Of a DNA stretch of 64,000 nt, positions 39,242 to 52,300 are shown one piece after another. The stretch's first letter is position 1. Each line of letters begins with the position of its first letter. The notes beneath the pieces were generated by a model that did no database searches, was not told where the DNA came from, and saw only the letters and a program-made list of their open reading frames with translations. Made by a program: the position numbers and the translations under genes. The stretch is from Marsupella aquatica (Eukaryota > Marchantiophyta): contig OZ316897.1 in the NCBI GenBank assembly GCA_973895155.1, positions 1,984,001 to 2,048,000 of the forward strand, given 5' to 3'.

Positions 39242-41285
39242 ATGCTGGTCTCTCCGTGTGTGTATGCCTCTTTGTGCTCCTCGCCGTGTTGCTTACTGAT
39301 CTCTCCTGACCACAAGATTTCAGGGAGTAAACACCGCGTCCGCCAGCAACGGTGTGATGTAAAAAAGGTGGATAGATTGTCACAGCAACTGTTGCTGTTG
39401 CCAACAAAACTTGGTAATCATGACACTGAAAAGAGGAAACTGCGAAGTCATTTTTACTATTACGGGTCTGGTACCAGCAGGGAGGCGAGAAGGCCTCATA
39501 TTCTACCCACGCGCCGGAGGGAAACTGCTGTTTTCTCGCTGAAGCACCAGCGGTGTGTCATTCACCATGTGCGGAAGAGTCTTCTCTCTAGGAGGAAACG
39601 TGGGTTTAGTGCCTCTCTTCACTGCCTATCATCAGAATCATCATCGTCATCCAATGAGCTAGCTCGGAAGAGTCCTGCTGTAGTTGCTCAGCGATCCCCA
39701 TCACGAGATGCTCTTGGCGTCGGTTCTTCCTCATCTCCAACTGTTAGAGAAACTGCTCCTGATGCAGACAGTAATTGCAGCAGCCCCAGTCTTGAATCCA
39801 ATGGGAGTTCTACAGCTGAAGGGATACCATCTAAGGCTTCCTCTTCGGGTAATTGGGCTTTTGAATATGCCAATACAGTTGGAATTTTAGGTGGATTGGC
39901 TCCCCTGGCAACAGTGGACTTCATGAGGAAGATAGTGGAGGCCACAGATGTGGAAGATGAGACGGATCACATACCCTTGGTGCTGTGCAGCGACCCCAAC
40001 ATACGGAAGAGTATTTCCCCGAGTCTTCTCTTGCCGATGACAAAGAATATGTCCTCCGGGGGAACTACGTTTGACATGGAGCCAGTCTTAGTGGAGCCGC
40101 TGCTGGAGAAGAGGCGATTTTTGGAGAAAGCCGGAGCCAAGTGTATTGTGATGCCTTGTCATGTCTCCCACTTGTGGTACGATGAACTTGCCGAGGGGTG
40201 CTCTGTGCCATTCCTCCACATGGCGGACTGTGTTGTTGAGGAGCTGAAGGCTGCCAATTTGCAACCCCTGGAAGGTGGCAGCAGGCCCAAGATTGGCGTC
40301 CTTGGAACTCAAGCTACGATAGCGGCTGACTTCTACCAAGAGAAGCTTAGAAGCCAGGTACAGTACCACTCAAGACATCAATCTCATTGCTTTAGAACTC
40401 TTAAAAACATTTACTGTATTTTCCATGTGCCCACTAGAAATTCAGCCTCCTAGATTCTCATTCCGATCGCACTAATCAAACCTTGCAACTATTAGTTCCG
40501 GCCTGTGTTCTAGAACCGTGTTGTGGATACAAGTAAGGGACAAGTTCAAGGACATAGTCCACATGTCCTTGAACTGTGTATTTCAGTGGATAGAGAGAGT
40601 AGATGAGAATCAATATTTTAATCCGTGTATCAAAGGTGTTTTGGATACACATAGGGAGGAGTTTGAATTGCACATGTTCCCAATTGTGGTCTCTATACAG
40701 AAATGAGAGGGATCTGAATTGTTAATTTGTGATCTCTTCTGGACGTGCGTATCCTCACTGGCCTTCCTTGGATTTGTCGTAGTTTTGTTTGTGTAAATTA
40801 TGCATATTACTCAACTCCAACTGTCCTGGAAGCTAATTTCGTCCAAGTCTTGCAAATAGCTAGTAACAGTGCATATTTGGGAATAGCAAGTTCATATTTC
40901 TTCTTGAAAGATGTAACCACTTCCTCATCTCCAAATATGAATGTTTGCCTTTTTATGCCTGTTTGTGAACTTCTAATCGAGCAAGAGCGACTACTGGCAG
41001 GGCTTTGATGTTGCACTGCCGGACAAAGCAACAATGGAGCACGCAGTGATTCCAGGGATAGCGGCTCTTCAACGGGGGGACATGGAAGGGGCAAGGAATC
41101 TACTACGCATTGCTGTTCAAGTATTGCTTGTAAATGCCGTCAACCTGGTTGTACTGGCTTGCCACAACACACCCACTGCATTCTCAGCTGATGACCCTGT
41201 ACTTCGGAAGTGTATTGACCCTACTGATGCTTTGGCTAGAGCTACCGTGAGGTGGTCCCGCAGTTTACAAGAAACCAGGACATGA
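39242..41285 (+). CDS. Asp/Glu racemase-family protein, probably plastid-targeted
   Basis: Two exons, 39242-40357 and 41001-41285, joined in phase 0 with GT-AG borders; 466 residues. The family domain (PF01177) begins near residue 203 with TVGILGGLAP, continues with IPLVLCSDPNI, LEKAGAKCIVMPCHVSHLW (first catalytic-type Cys 306), PFLHMADCV, IGVLGTQATI and, in exon 2, GFDVALPDKATMEHAVIP and LVVLACHNTP (Cys 426), ending LDPTDALARA-like and a short tail. The order matches plant aspartate/glutamate racemase-like proteins, which interconvert L- and D-amino acids; activity here is inferred from the two Cys. The first 200 residues are Ser/Arg-rich without acidic blocks, as expected for a plastid transit peptide plus linker, though longer than usual. 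Start is the first in-frame ATG, and translation could begin later. Confidence 0.88.
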
Positions 41286-44200
41286 GCGGTGAGTTTGTTG
41301 AGATGGGTAAACCATCCAATTCACTGGAGCTGTCGATGGCTCCTGTCCAACTTGCAGCTCAAGGATTTTTTTCCTCACATGGTCTGACAAGTGATAACTT
41401 TCTGTCAATTCAGTAGTCGGCTGTGTCTTGGTCCCATACACTGTCGATCAAGTGGCCATATTCTCAACTGTTGCTGGTACTTTATTAGTGGAGATTGACC
41501 TTTTTCATGTAGCCATAATAACGCCTCGGTAGGGACCCGATCCATAGTCTGTACTAAAACATCCCTCTCAGAAATAGAGCTGTGGGCAATATAGGAATCT
41601 CTCGTTTTAATGCTCAATTTGTAACAAGCATTCCTTACAGCGTATACATGCATGGCAAGGCGTTGCATCTATCGTCCGTAGACGATCTAAACCGGGATCC
41701 AAACAGGCTCTTGATGTGGCCTACACTCATGATTTGAGGAAGGTATGTGCACACCAGGTTGCAGATGGGCTGTATTTGTTTTGCACGCTTTCAAGGGCTC
41801 GTCGTCCGTGGTTTGGCTAAGAAATATTGAAGCCAGGAGTGAAGTATTGTACTTCCAAATCAGGTGGCAAACACCATCCCTCTCATGCATTTGCTTCTCA
41901 TTAGTTCCCCTTTAGCATTTTGAATGATGCAAATTTGTCTTTCAAACTCCGTCCTTCTCACCAGGATACATGGTGTCATTGTTGTGGGTCTTTTACATGG
42001 GATCTATGCTTATTGGTCTCAATGCCCTGACACTCCCCTAGCATTTTCTCATCTTGTGATACCTAAGGGGAGCCCTTCTGATTTTGAGGATGGACCTTGT
42101 GTTGAGAATAATGAACAAGAAAAGCAGAATGTTCCCATTCCTGTCAGCTATGTTGGAAATAACCTGTTGTTTGTTTTCGGCACCGTGCAGTAAATCAATG
42201 GAACATTTCAGTCCTCTCTGTGGATAGATTTGTATCCATCTTTGAGCTGATTCATGTACAGTACTGTATGTCAAGATTATTCTGGTACCATTTTCGCAAA
42301 TGCTTCTACAGAGAGCCCTTGCAATTAGCTCATGCTTGGTTTCGAATTGTTGTTTGTGTGTATCCATCTTGCAGCTGATTCATGCTTGGTACTATGTTTC
42401 GTTATTATTTTAGTGCTTTTTTCCCCGAATGCTTCTACATAGAAGCCTTGCAATTGCCTTCATGCTTGGTCTGGAAATGTTGTTAATGAGTATCCATCTT
42501 TCAGCTGATTCATGGACAGTACTATTTGTCGTGATTATTCTCATGCTTTTTCTCCTAGTGCTTCCTCATAGAGGCCCTTGCAATTGCCTTCATGATTGGT
42601 TTGCAATTGGCCAGAAACCAAGACTGTATTTATGATGGTCGACCCTATGATGGAATGGGCCATTTTGATACACGTTCATAACATTTACTGAGTTTGAGAG
42701 TCTCTTAACAGTGGGGCTAGTATGGGGTGTCTCTTCCTGTCAAAGGTAACTTGTCTTATAGGAAAGCATTAATCAAACAAGAACTTCTCTCCTCCAAATA
42801 CAGTTTGAGCCATAATCCAAATCTGACTAATTTGCCGTGTTTCTTGAGTTGGACTGATGGACATTGGTTTGTTTTCAAGTATATTTCTCATCTCAAGGTG
42901 ATGTGCAACAAAATGAAATCCATGGCACCCAAAAACCCTGGTTACAACTACAATCACCAGATGGGTTGTTGTAACCCCATCAGTTATAAGTTGTCAGTAT
43001 CAGATATTAGTCGCTCCCATCAGTTGTTCAAGTGTGGAACCTTCTTACTCAGTGGGGCTCTGGGTTAAAAAAGTGATTGAGTAAGGTTAGCCAGATGGAT
43101 TTTCCTTATTAGTTTTAACTTGGCGAGTCTATCGAGCCGGAGAGGAAATTTCCAACTTGATGAGGCCGTCATGTGCCAAAATTAACTCAGCAATGCCAAA
43201 TGGAAAATTTCCAGCTCAACAATACGGCCTAGAGGAAAACGTTGACTGCCAAAATCATGTCTGAATTCACGAGACCACCAAGCTTCACTGATAAGGATGA
43301 ATGATAATTTATGTGGTTAACAACCTCAGAGAGATGGGTCTCATTGTGTCAACAAGTTGTGTCACTTGAGTGCATAATTATGGAACTTGGGAGCCTGCAT
43401 TCTCGTCCCCGGCTTGGTCGTAGGGAGGATGAGCACTCCTTGATGGACGATTTCATATTGCCTCTCTTCGAAGACTCCCCTCTTGCTGATTCCTTTAATA
43501 GGGTGTCTCAAACCTCAATATTTGATGGAGGTTAGGGCAGGCAAAGTCATGAACTAGCAAATTCATGGTCCATAATATTATTCCATAAAGATTGGTCATG
43601 TGCCATGACCATATTAAGCAACTATAGAGGCTAGTCAAAAGAACTTTTACAATAACCTGTGAAAAAGCTATGGCCATTTGTTTTTGGCCAAATGCCATCA
43701 TCTGTAACTATGAAACTTTGAAACACTATTATAGGCATGTCAAAACAGGGTCGTAAGTGAGGTATGGACAAAGACATAAAATAGCTTTAAGGCCGGGACA
43801 AAAACCACAAAAGCTACCTATATCAGTGCACAGTGACAGCCAAATTATTCCAACCATAAAACCTTGATTATGGCAGTGCTTTGACACACCCTAATTTTTA
43901 CCTTTGATTTGGGATCCTATCTCCAGTTTGGCACTTTTGTCCCTTTGCATTTTGTTGTATATTTGGCATTTTGCACTTAGTTGTATATTTCACAACACCA
44001 AAGAACAAAGGGGCCAAACCAAGAGACATGGCCCCAAAGGCAAAGTATTCTTCTTCTGGTCCTCCAAGGGCACCTCGGGGCTATTTGCTCTGTTGAGCTA
44101 CCGCCAAGACCTAACCATTATCCTAACAAATCAGATGTGCTCTTGGGTCACTTTCATACCACCAGCCGCCACTCCCATACCCCCACGGAAATGAATTTCA

Positions 44201-45310
44201 TGTATGGGGCTATATTCCCACTAGGCACTGCATTTAATAGTAGCATAAAAAAACCCAATGAAGGGGGAAAGGAAAAGGCCCCCAATGAGACCAAAGAGGC
44301 CCCACAAAAGGAGTGAAGTTAAATGATAGAAACATGGATTGCTATTGCGGCACTGATTTAAATCGAGAAGAGACTCTCAGGGTCAGATTTGGTTTTGCTT
44401 ACATGACGATGAGTTCTTACAGTCAAGGAAGCCATGGACTGCACTGAACGATGAAGGCCTTGGATGGAATCCGTGAGTGGGAGCGTGTCAGCAAGCTTAA
44501 TGGATACCGGAGGAACAAGCATGCTGCAGAAATTGTCCTGATAGAGGTTGGCCCGTCCTCTGTCCGAGGACTGATGATTTTGCTCCAGGAGGATATCAAA
44601 ATGTGATATTGCTGATCTTCTTCTGGGTCTTTTCTAAGTGAGAGACATCTTTTGGGTCAAGAGAGAGATCGATAGAAACTTGTGTCCATACACATAGTAT
44701 CACACCCTGATATAACTCAGGACCGATTGTTACTGACGACATAGCATTCCGAAATCCACAATTTATTCTTCAGTTGCGCGCATCGCCCATACTTATACTC
44801 ATATCCATACACATATCATATAGATGGTAATAGCATACACATAATTTCTTATATGCCGATCGCTGTTCAATTTAATAAATGTACACTAGTAGATGTTAAT
44901 CCATAGAATCATCACTCACAGATATCATACACAGCGACATTCATCATACCCGTAAATCACTGGATCATTCGTAGCTTCCCATTATCATTAAAAGTAAATC
45001 CAGTGTATCCATTTACACATGCGATTTTTTGATGAGTGACAGCTTACTCCAATGTCTAGTCAGAGACATTAAGCATGGGCCATACTCTGTCCCTAGGGAT
45101 CACGTGACTGAAGTGATCCACATCCCCTGTGCCTTCATTCAGCCCCCGTCACAGGGTAGAAATAATGTGGTAAAAACAAAATCTCATGTCCCATGTTTCT
45201 GTAGCATTGTCCGGACGGCTACGGGGAGACATGGGCTAGGGATAGATTAGTCACTTCATCCTAAGCATCTATTTTACTAGAGCGATGACACTATGAGCAA
45301 CTTCATAGGT
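41286..45310. other. Intergenic; no gene seen
   Basis: Begins with the probable 3' flank of the racemase gene. A three-copy tandem repeat lies at 42225-42610. Open frames at 42727-43068 and 43904-44316 do not resemble known proteins. Repeats similar to those at 11.4 and 18.0 kb are not evident here. Confidence 0.4.
42225..42610 (+). repeat. Three-copy tandem repeat, about 130 bp
   Basis: Units near 42227, 42362 and 42488 share 'tatccatctt.cagctgattc', 'acagtact', 'gtc.tgattatt', 'gcttctacat.gaggcccttg' and 'caattgccttcatgcttggt'. Diverged by point changes and small indels. Confidence 0.75.
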
Positions 45311-46104
45311 CAGAAAGCATTAGATATGAACATTTTCCCATACTTAGTCACATATTGTACCTGTTTATTTTTATCACCCATTGGATTCTACTGAATCCTG
45401 CACAGTCTACACCTTTCCTCCTTCACAGAAAGCATTAGATATGAACATTTTCCCATACGTAGTCACATATTGTACCTGTTTATTTTTATCACCCATTGGA
45501 TTCTACTGAATCCTGCACAGTCTACACCTTTCCTCCTTCACAGAAAGCATTAGATATGAACATTTTCCCATACGTAGTCACATATTGTACCTGTTTATTT
45601 TTATCACCCATTGGATTCTACTGAATCCTGCACAGTCTACACCTTTCCTCCTTCACAGAAAGCATTAGATATGAACATTTTCCCATACGTAGTCACATAT
45701 TGTACCTGTTTATTTTTATCACCCATTGGATTCTACTGAATCCTGCACAGTCTACACCTTTCCTCCTTCACAGAAAGCATTAGATATGAACATTTTCCCA
45801 TACGTAGTCACATATTGTACCTGTTTATTTTTATCACCCATTGGATTCTACTGAATCCTGCATTCTACACCTTTCCTCCTTCACAGAAAGCATTAGATAT
45901 GAACATTTTCCCATACTTAGTCACATATTGTACCTGTTTATTTTTATCACCCATTGGAATCCTGCACAGTCTACACCTTTCCTCCTTCACAGAAAGCATT
46001 AGATATGAACATTTTCCCATAAGTAGTCACATATTGTACCTGTTTATTTTTATCACCCATTGGATTCTACTGCATCCTGCACAGTCTACACCTTTCCTCC
46101 TTCA
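45311..46104 (+). repeat. 115-bp satellite, seven copies
   Basis: Unit starts ('cagaaagcattagatatgaa') at 45311, 45426, 45541, 45656, 45771, 45884 and 45990. Five spacings are exactly 115 or within 2 bp; one unit is shortened to 106 by loss of 'ttctactg'. Copies 2-5 are almost identical and differ mainly in 'catacttag' versus 'catacgtag'. High identity points to recent expansion. An open frame of 99 codons within it is a by-product. Confidence 0.95.
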
Positions 46105-46517
46105 CGATCTGTGAACAGGTTGAAGCTGATCCTTGCCAGAGCTGGCACAAGCTTGCTACAGTGTTTTATGCAACATCACAGACCTCAGTGTGTGGTGTTT
46201 TTTGCATAGCGTAGCATGTAATTCAGGAGACACTGGGCACAAACAACCGACTCAAGAAATGACAATGCCGTTGCTTTGGCGGCGTTTTTAGGGTATTTTC
46301 CAGGGCCAAACGTGGGCGCCTAGGGTTGTTGGGTCTACTCCGATAGCCCAGGTTTATGTAAACCAATATTGATGTATTAGGATTGAAGTGTTATGGGGGT
46401 CATGCCCTCCCATATGACAAAGTCCAGACTTACATCCACATCCCATTTAGTTTCCGAGGGTTGTCACCATTCGTCTTCCATGTTCCTCTCAAGATAGAGA
46501 GAGAGAGAGAGAGAGAG
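46105..46517 (+). promoter_or_regulatory. 5' flank and GA-repeat leader of the PIG-H gene
   Basis: Lies between the satellite and the PIG-H start. A (GA)n tract of about 11 units (46496-46517) directly abuts the ATG, a position and composition typical of plant 5' leaders. The frame remains open upstream to 46383, so an N-terminal extension is possible but unlikely because the GA tract would encode an Arg/Glu run. Confidence 0.45.
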
Positions 46518-47123
46518 ATGGGGGAACATCTCAAGTATCAGCAAAATGGGAAGACGTTGTCATACATCTGTGAAAGCTCTGGAAGTTCCCTCGTCAAAAG
46601 GCACAGAATCACCGTGAGTTGGAAGAAATGGAGCAGCACCCGCCAATGCGTCGTGCTTGTGCTTCTGCTGGTCTGTTTTAGTTTCGGTTTCACTCTGGTG
46701 GAGAGCGGGGCAGCAGAAATCCTCTGGCCGCTGCTTGTGCTGGGATGTCTGTTGTTCCTTTGGGCAAGGAGGAGAAGAGTGGTGGAAGAAGTGATAGTGG
46801 TGATGCCCACCTTGGGTGTGCAATTGGAAACCGTCTACTCTAGCAAGAAGGTGCATCGTCGATTCGTCCCTCTCGAGAAGATTGTGGCCCCCGTTATCAA
46901 CGAGGCTGTCAGTCCTGTGACTTGTTACTTTTATCTCGCCTTGCTCCTGCGTGGGCAGGACGACCTTGAGCTCACTTTTCTTGGTCTTCGCCCACCTTTG
47001 AAGATGCTTGTTCCAATTTGGAGATCGCTCTGTGAAGCGTTTGGGCCCTCCGTGGTCAAACCCCTTGCCCCGGAGGAGACACGCGATGTACCTCTGAAAG
47101 CTGAAGTGGAGGTAGGGCTGTGA
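46518..47123 (+). CDS. PIGH: PIG-H, subunit of GPI N-acetylglucosaminyltransferase
   Basis: Single exon of 201 residues, close to the size of other plant members. After a soluble stretch come two hydrophobic segments (about 43-61 and 64-82) forming a hairpin that ends in a basic WARRRR stop, then the PIG-H domain (PF10181) at about 89-176: VVEEVIVVMPTLGVQLET, RRFVPLEKIVAPVINEAV, CYFYLALLL and LKMLVPIWRSLCEAF. The VINEA motif and the IxxLGVQ strand are diagnostic. The protein is part of the ER-membrane complex with PIG-A and partners that transfers GlcNAc to phosphatidylinositol, the first step of GPI-anchor synthesis. The ATG after the GA tract is chosen because the domain length then fits the family. 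No defects seen. Confidence 0.92.
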   Translation: MGEHLKYQQNGKTLSYICESSGSSLVKRHRITVSWKKWSSTRQCVVLVLLLVCFSFGFTLVESGAAEILWPLLVLGCLLFLWARRRRVVEEVIVVMPTLGVQLETVYSSKKVHRRFVPLEKIVAPVINEAVSPVTCYFYLALLLRGQDDLELTFLGLRPPLKMLVPIWRSLCEAFGPSVVKPLAPEETRDVPLKAEVEVGL

Positions 47124-49308
47124 GGAAGATGGATCGATATTTCAGCAATGATCTCCTCTTACGGTGTACTCCCTTCAAATGTCAACTCTAGTTGGTAATC
47201 CCTGGAAATGAATGGCGTTGATCACAATTTAGATGAACATAAATCTCATACTTGGGTCTGTGTGCATTTAGCAGTTTTGGGAGTAAGAGCCGAGCTAAGG
47301 TTGGGAAATGAAGAAAGCATCGCCGAATTGTGCTGCTTGATGACCATCAATTCTCCTTAGGTAGGATTCAGAAGTAGGCCAAGAATCCAGGATTCGAGTG
47401 TTCTCACACAGGAGTCCACACCTGTAAGATCTAGCACACCATTGAGGCAAGGGTTGCAGAATTGATACACACGAAAGACGGAAATTAGAATTTCAAGGTT
47501 TAGCTTCGGAAGTAGACATCGTCGGTGATCCGTTCGTGGGACATGAATATACTGAATGTTGAAAAAGCGTGGACAAAGGAAAGGTCCAACAGAATATAGG
47601 ATGTCTCGTAAAATTATTTGAATTGAATCCTCAAGGTCAAATCAAAGAAGGTTGATACAAATGGCCGGCAAACTGTATGAACTACGACGTAAGAACTCTT
47701 CATATATTTCACACAAAAAAACCATCTTATACAAATATGCTGACTGTTCAAACACAATCTGCAATGTCAATTTTTGGTAATAGATGTAACTGTTGAGTTT
47801 GTAGCTGGCAACAAATCTGACAGACTCACTTATGGTTGACTTCATCGTTGCATAGCGTAGAGCAAATCATCAGGGACCGCTTGGTACGAGGACACGGGAA
47901 GTATAATTTCGTCTCAATTTAATCCCCCTGTTTACAGCCGTGCAAAGTCTTTCGGCGGGACAAAAGATTCCAATTCATGACATTAGGCCCACAAGTTCCA
48001 TAGAGATGATCAGTGCCCAAGAAATCGTTCGACATTAGTAGACTCGAATGTAGATCTGGTGAAGATTCACACTGAATTATACAGACCGAACGTCTCGAAC
48101 TAACAGAGCAAAAGTTGATCAATCTTGCGAGATTGAAGTTATTTTCTCTAGGAATTTGTCGAGGCTAACCTCGGACGCTAAACAAGAAGATAGCTTCAAA
48201 ACTTTAAAAAAGTAACTAAAAATAGGAGATCGCTATGCTTAGAATCTTCTTCTAGAGGAATGCAACACTCGAGAACTGTACGATCCATTTGAAACCTCAT
48301 TCTGTCGCTAAGAGTTGTTCTCCAAGAACGTTTTAACGCTCAAATCGTCATAGACAGCTCTCATTGTAATGACTATTCCGTAGCCTCGGGGCCGAACCAC
48401 CAAGGACCAATTATATTACACTGATGACAAAATTCTCATGCCCAACATTTTGACTCGGATGGAATTTGCCTGGTCCGTCATGCAGTTGACTGCTGTTGCT
48501 GCTAGTCATCTCCCAGATACAAGCGTTTGCGTGGATCAACAAAAAAATATTGATATGTCAAGGGGATTCATACGGCGCCAATACATCCTCTTTAGATCCA
48601 TAATTACTACAGCAGCACTTTCATTTTAGTACAGCTGAACGAATCCAAATGGCAAGGAAAAGGAACATGGAGAATTGACAGGGAGCTGGTAACACCTAGT
48701 AATTCCCTCTATGGTCAAAGAAGTAACAGATGCGGGGGATAAATTTTCTCAAAGCTGAAATGCTATCCACCCCAGTCACCACAGCATCAAACCTTTCCCA
48801 GCAAGTGTGCAGCCCTTCTTGCAAGGTTGTGGAGGCCTGATGTGCCCTCTAGAGCAGGCAACACCTGTATACTTCGGCCCCAGGCATCATCTATTACATG
48901 GAGGAGTTTGATGACTTTCTGCACAAGAAGAACCATCTGATACCTGCTAGAACTGCATTGATAAAAACCGAATCAGGATATCTACTAGATTCATCGGCTC
49001 GATGTTCACGACTTCTACCTAGACTTCTAGCTGTGCTTTCTCAATGCTCACGAGTTCCCTCTCTGCTGGCACAACAACAGATATTGTGAACGAATTTTAT
49101 GTGAACCTGCGAAAGGTTTTCCAATCAGACTGACATTCTGTGACCACAAAGCATCTCACAGCGGATGAGACAGGTAATGGAGAGTTTGGGTTAAAAATTT
49201 CTCTGAGGGAGAAGACTTCCACTGTTAATGGTCCTTCAGGCGAGCTCAACTTGAACAGATCAAAAAAGGAGCTTACATAATCTATGGTCAGAAAAATTTC
49301 TGCAAATC
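47124..49308. other. Intergenic between convergent PIG-H and the FYR-helicase gene
   Basis: No gene recognised. The two flanking genes converge here, so both 3' untranslated regions probably lie inside. A minus-strand frame continuing past the helicase stop (49097-49333) is open for 78 codons and has a coding-like composition, so an alternative 3' exon is possible. A plus-strand frame at 48898-49089 shows no family signal. Confidence 0.4.
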
Positions 49309-52300
49309 CTAGGGAATCAAGAGAGTCCTCCAACAGCGGTCCTTAGGCGCCTAGCCAATGCAATAATGGGAGGTGCACTATAGATAAAACATGTAGTAAG
49401 AGACAATTGCGTGATTTACTCACTTTACGTGATCAAAAGAGTTTTGTTCCACTGACTCCCGGCATTGTGAATGCACTGCAGCAACGGCACTTCCATCCAG
49501 CCGTATAGGGGGCTGTTTTGCCAAATACGGAAAAGATTAAAAGAAGGCAACATTAGGTGCTGGTGGTTAAGTAGTTTGATAAACAAAACCCTTGAAAGAT
49601 AATAGGAGGGACAAGATACATACACAATTAGAGCCTTGAAGATGCTCTACTTTCTTCCGTAGATTGCCCAATTTTTCCAGTGCCGTCCGCAATCTCTTCG
49701 GCGCATCATGCGCAATACAGGCCTGCTCGTGTATATCAGGCACATGAGCAAGGGAACACAAGTGATAGAAACCATAAAGACCATCGAGTCAGCAAGTACA
49801 GAGATGATCTGGTTCGGCTACTGCTTACTTTGTCACAAACAATGAGAATGATCATGAAAAGAAATTGTGGCATATTCCCCAAAAAGTATTATAGTTCTGG
49901 AATTTGTTTGCGCACATGTACCGTCAACAAGATGTACTGCTCCTTGCTATCCGGCTATATTCTCCCAATCTCTGGATAAATATTAAACTATGGCGAGTTA
50001 AACTGTCTGTAGAACAGACATACCTTGTTCACAGTTCCAGAGTCTTCAGATTCCGTCTCTCCGCCTGTGAATAAGAGTGCAGAGCAAATAGCTGCTAGTT
50101 CAGGTGCAGTTAATGGCTTGACTATGCTGGAGCTTAGTGCTTTTGCAAACCACAGCTCGTTCTCAACATGGTGAAGTTTTGAAATCTGCAAGTCAACAAC
50201 AAAGAGAATATTCAGCTCTTCCTCTAAACTGTTCAATTGAAGTCATTGTGCCTACACACGTTTGCTGGCAAAGCCAGCTTTGCACTAAAAAACATTGTCA
50301 ACTGTCCGACGTATTGAAAACGATACGGCAATGACACCGAGGCCATGATTTATACTCAATGACCGTATAAACCTCGTCTGTCTATCCATTCTGCCCACAT
50401 CTGCCTTCCAGATCACGCACAGCATCAAAGAATAAAATGAGAAAGCTCACCAGAACTCCAAGAGGTTTGATAGTTGCAAATCCTGTATCTTTTGATGCCA
50501 AGTCCACAGCATCGGCTTTCACCAGAATCTCGATTAATGCCTCTGATTTGGTCCATGTTGTGGTGGCTGAGCGGCACAGGTGAACGAGTTAAATTTCTTA
50601 CGACATATTGAAGAGTCCCAAAAGGAGGGATGCTATTCATGAGGCTCAAAAACGACCACACAACTGAGGACTACGCAAAGTATGTGCTTGCAAGCGGGTC
50701 ATAGAATCTTCGGCAACAAGGTCCACCATCGACGACCATTCAATCATCACAAGAGTAGTAGCAACATTTCACTCTGTAGAGACAAACTCCATTTTTTTAG
50801 AGGACTAAGAAGTTGGGGAGATACCCATTCAATGAAAAGCGTGATGAAAGCTTTTGGCAGAATACTGAATGGAATTCAAAATGTAACAAAACAAGGAGAA
50901 CAATGAGAACTCACTGGTACGTTTCATCATCTCACGCTGCTGACACAGTGCAGACAATAACTCATCGCAGGATCTGATCTCTTCTCTGGAAATTGGCTCT
51001 GTGGACATTTAAAACAATGAATACATGTGAGGAAACACCTTCTTCTTTCACAGTAACTCCAACAAGCTCTTTGGCGAAAATCAGTGGTTTTGACAGACTT
51101 TCTATATAGAAATCCATCAGTTTCAATGAGAAAATTGGAAGATTCATAGAAGTAACCCTCACCGTCATCTGTCTTGCGAACTTTGACTCCGTAATGAAGG
51201 AGAGCTTCAACAACACGTGCACTTTCTGCAGTGCCTTCGGAAGTATATGCCAAGTAGTCTCCAGGCTGGATAAATTTTGACAAGTAACATCAAACACATC
51301 ATCTTTAACTCATGGCCATCATCATGACCATGTCCAATAACCCCGCAGCAACCTACTGAGTCATTTGAAGTCTAATAGACGAATATTCTAGAGAAAGAGG
51401 TTACACTCACAGATAATTTCCACTTCTCCTTCAATGGCAAAGGAGGAGCCCGAAGATTATGTCCTTTGGAACTTTTAAAGACAGCATCTAGTGGCTTTTG
51501 GTCGGTATATACATGGTTCAAAGCACCAGCTGCCAAAAAAGGTGGACGAGAATTAATCCACGACCTTTCTCTCAGTTTCTTTCATTTCATACCACGTCTA
51601 AGAGTAATTCATATTAATCAGACGTTGGGTAAGACAACAACATTGAGCACAAACCTGGCAGCAACCTGAAAATATTATCAGCACAGAGTATCACGTAAAG
51701 AAGCTTTGAAGGACCTGGAAGAACCTGCAATTAAATAGAATTTTCAAAACAATTACCCAAAAATACACACATACAAATAATAGAACTGAATTGAAACTTT
51801 AATCAACAGATAAGCAAACACTGCTGCCGGGTGTTGGATACAGGTATCTGATGCAAAAAAGGTGCTTCGGCATGAGTTTGAAACTTACAGCACACAGAAC
51901 CCCTGATAGAACATCATCAGTCCCATGGGGATCGCTCATAGTGACTCGAACATCAACGTATGCAAAGATCGTGGCATCTTGTAGCTTCGTGGTGTTAAGT
52001 TTCTGTCGCTTCTGCAAAAACATATCATTGAGAAAGATATGAAATCCACTGCGTAAGTCTGGGTTAGCTAGTATGTGACTTTTTCCAGTGATTCCAGGGA
52101 GCATAGCCTTCTCCTTTCAATGGAAACAGAGAGAAGCCATCACCCAACGCAAGGACACCAACATAACTACTGTCAGGGAGACCTGTCGCGTGCCCAACAG
52201 CTGACAGTAATATAACCTATGATTAACGGGACAAGCGAGCACAAGAGTAGGGGCTTGCCTGAAATAGCTGTGACTCCAGATGTCCTTTGCGCTGTGTAGC

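Noticed and set aside
45311-46104. CRISPR-like array
   Set aside because: Units are contiguous 115-bp direct repeats without unique spacers, in plant nuclear DNA; this is a satellite.
46383-46517. Longer N-terminus for PIG-H from the upstream ATG at 46383
   Set aside because: It would translate the GA microsatellite into an Arg/Glu run and exceed the usual family length; the ATG at 46518 fits better.
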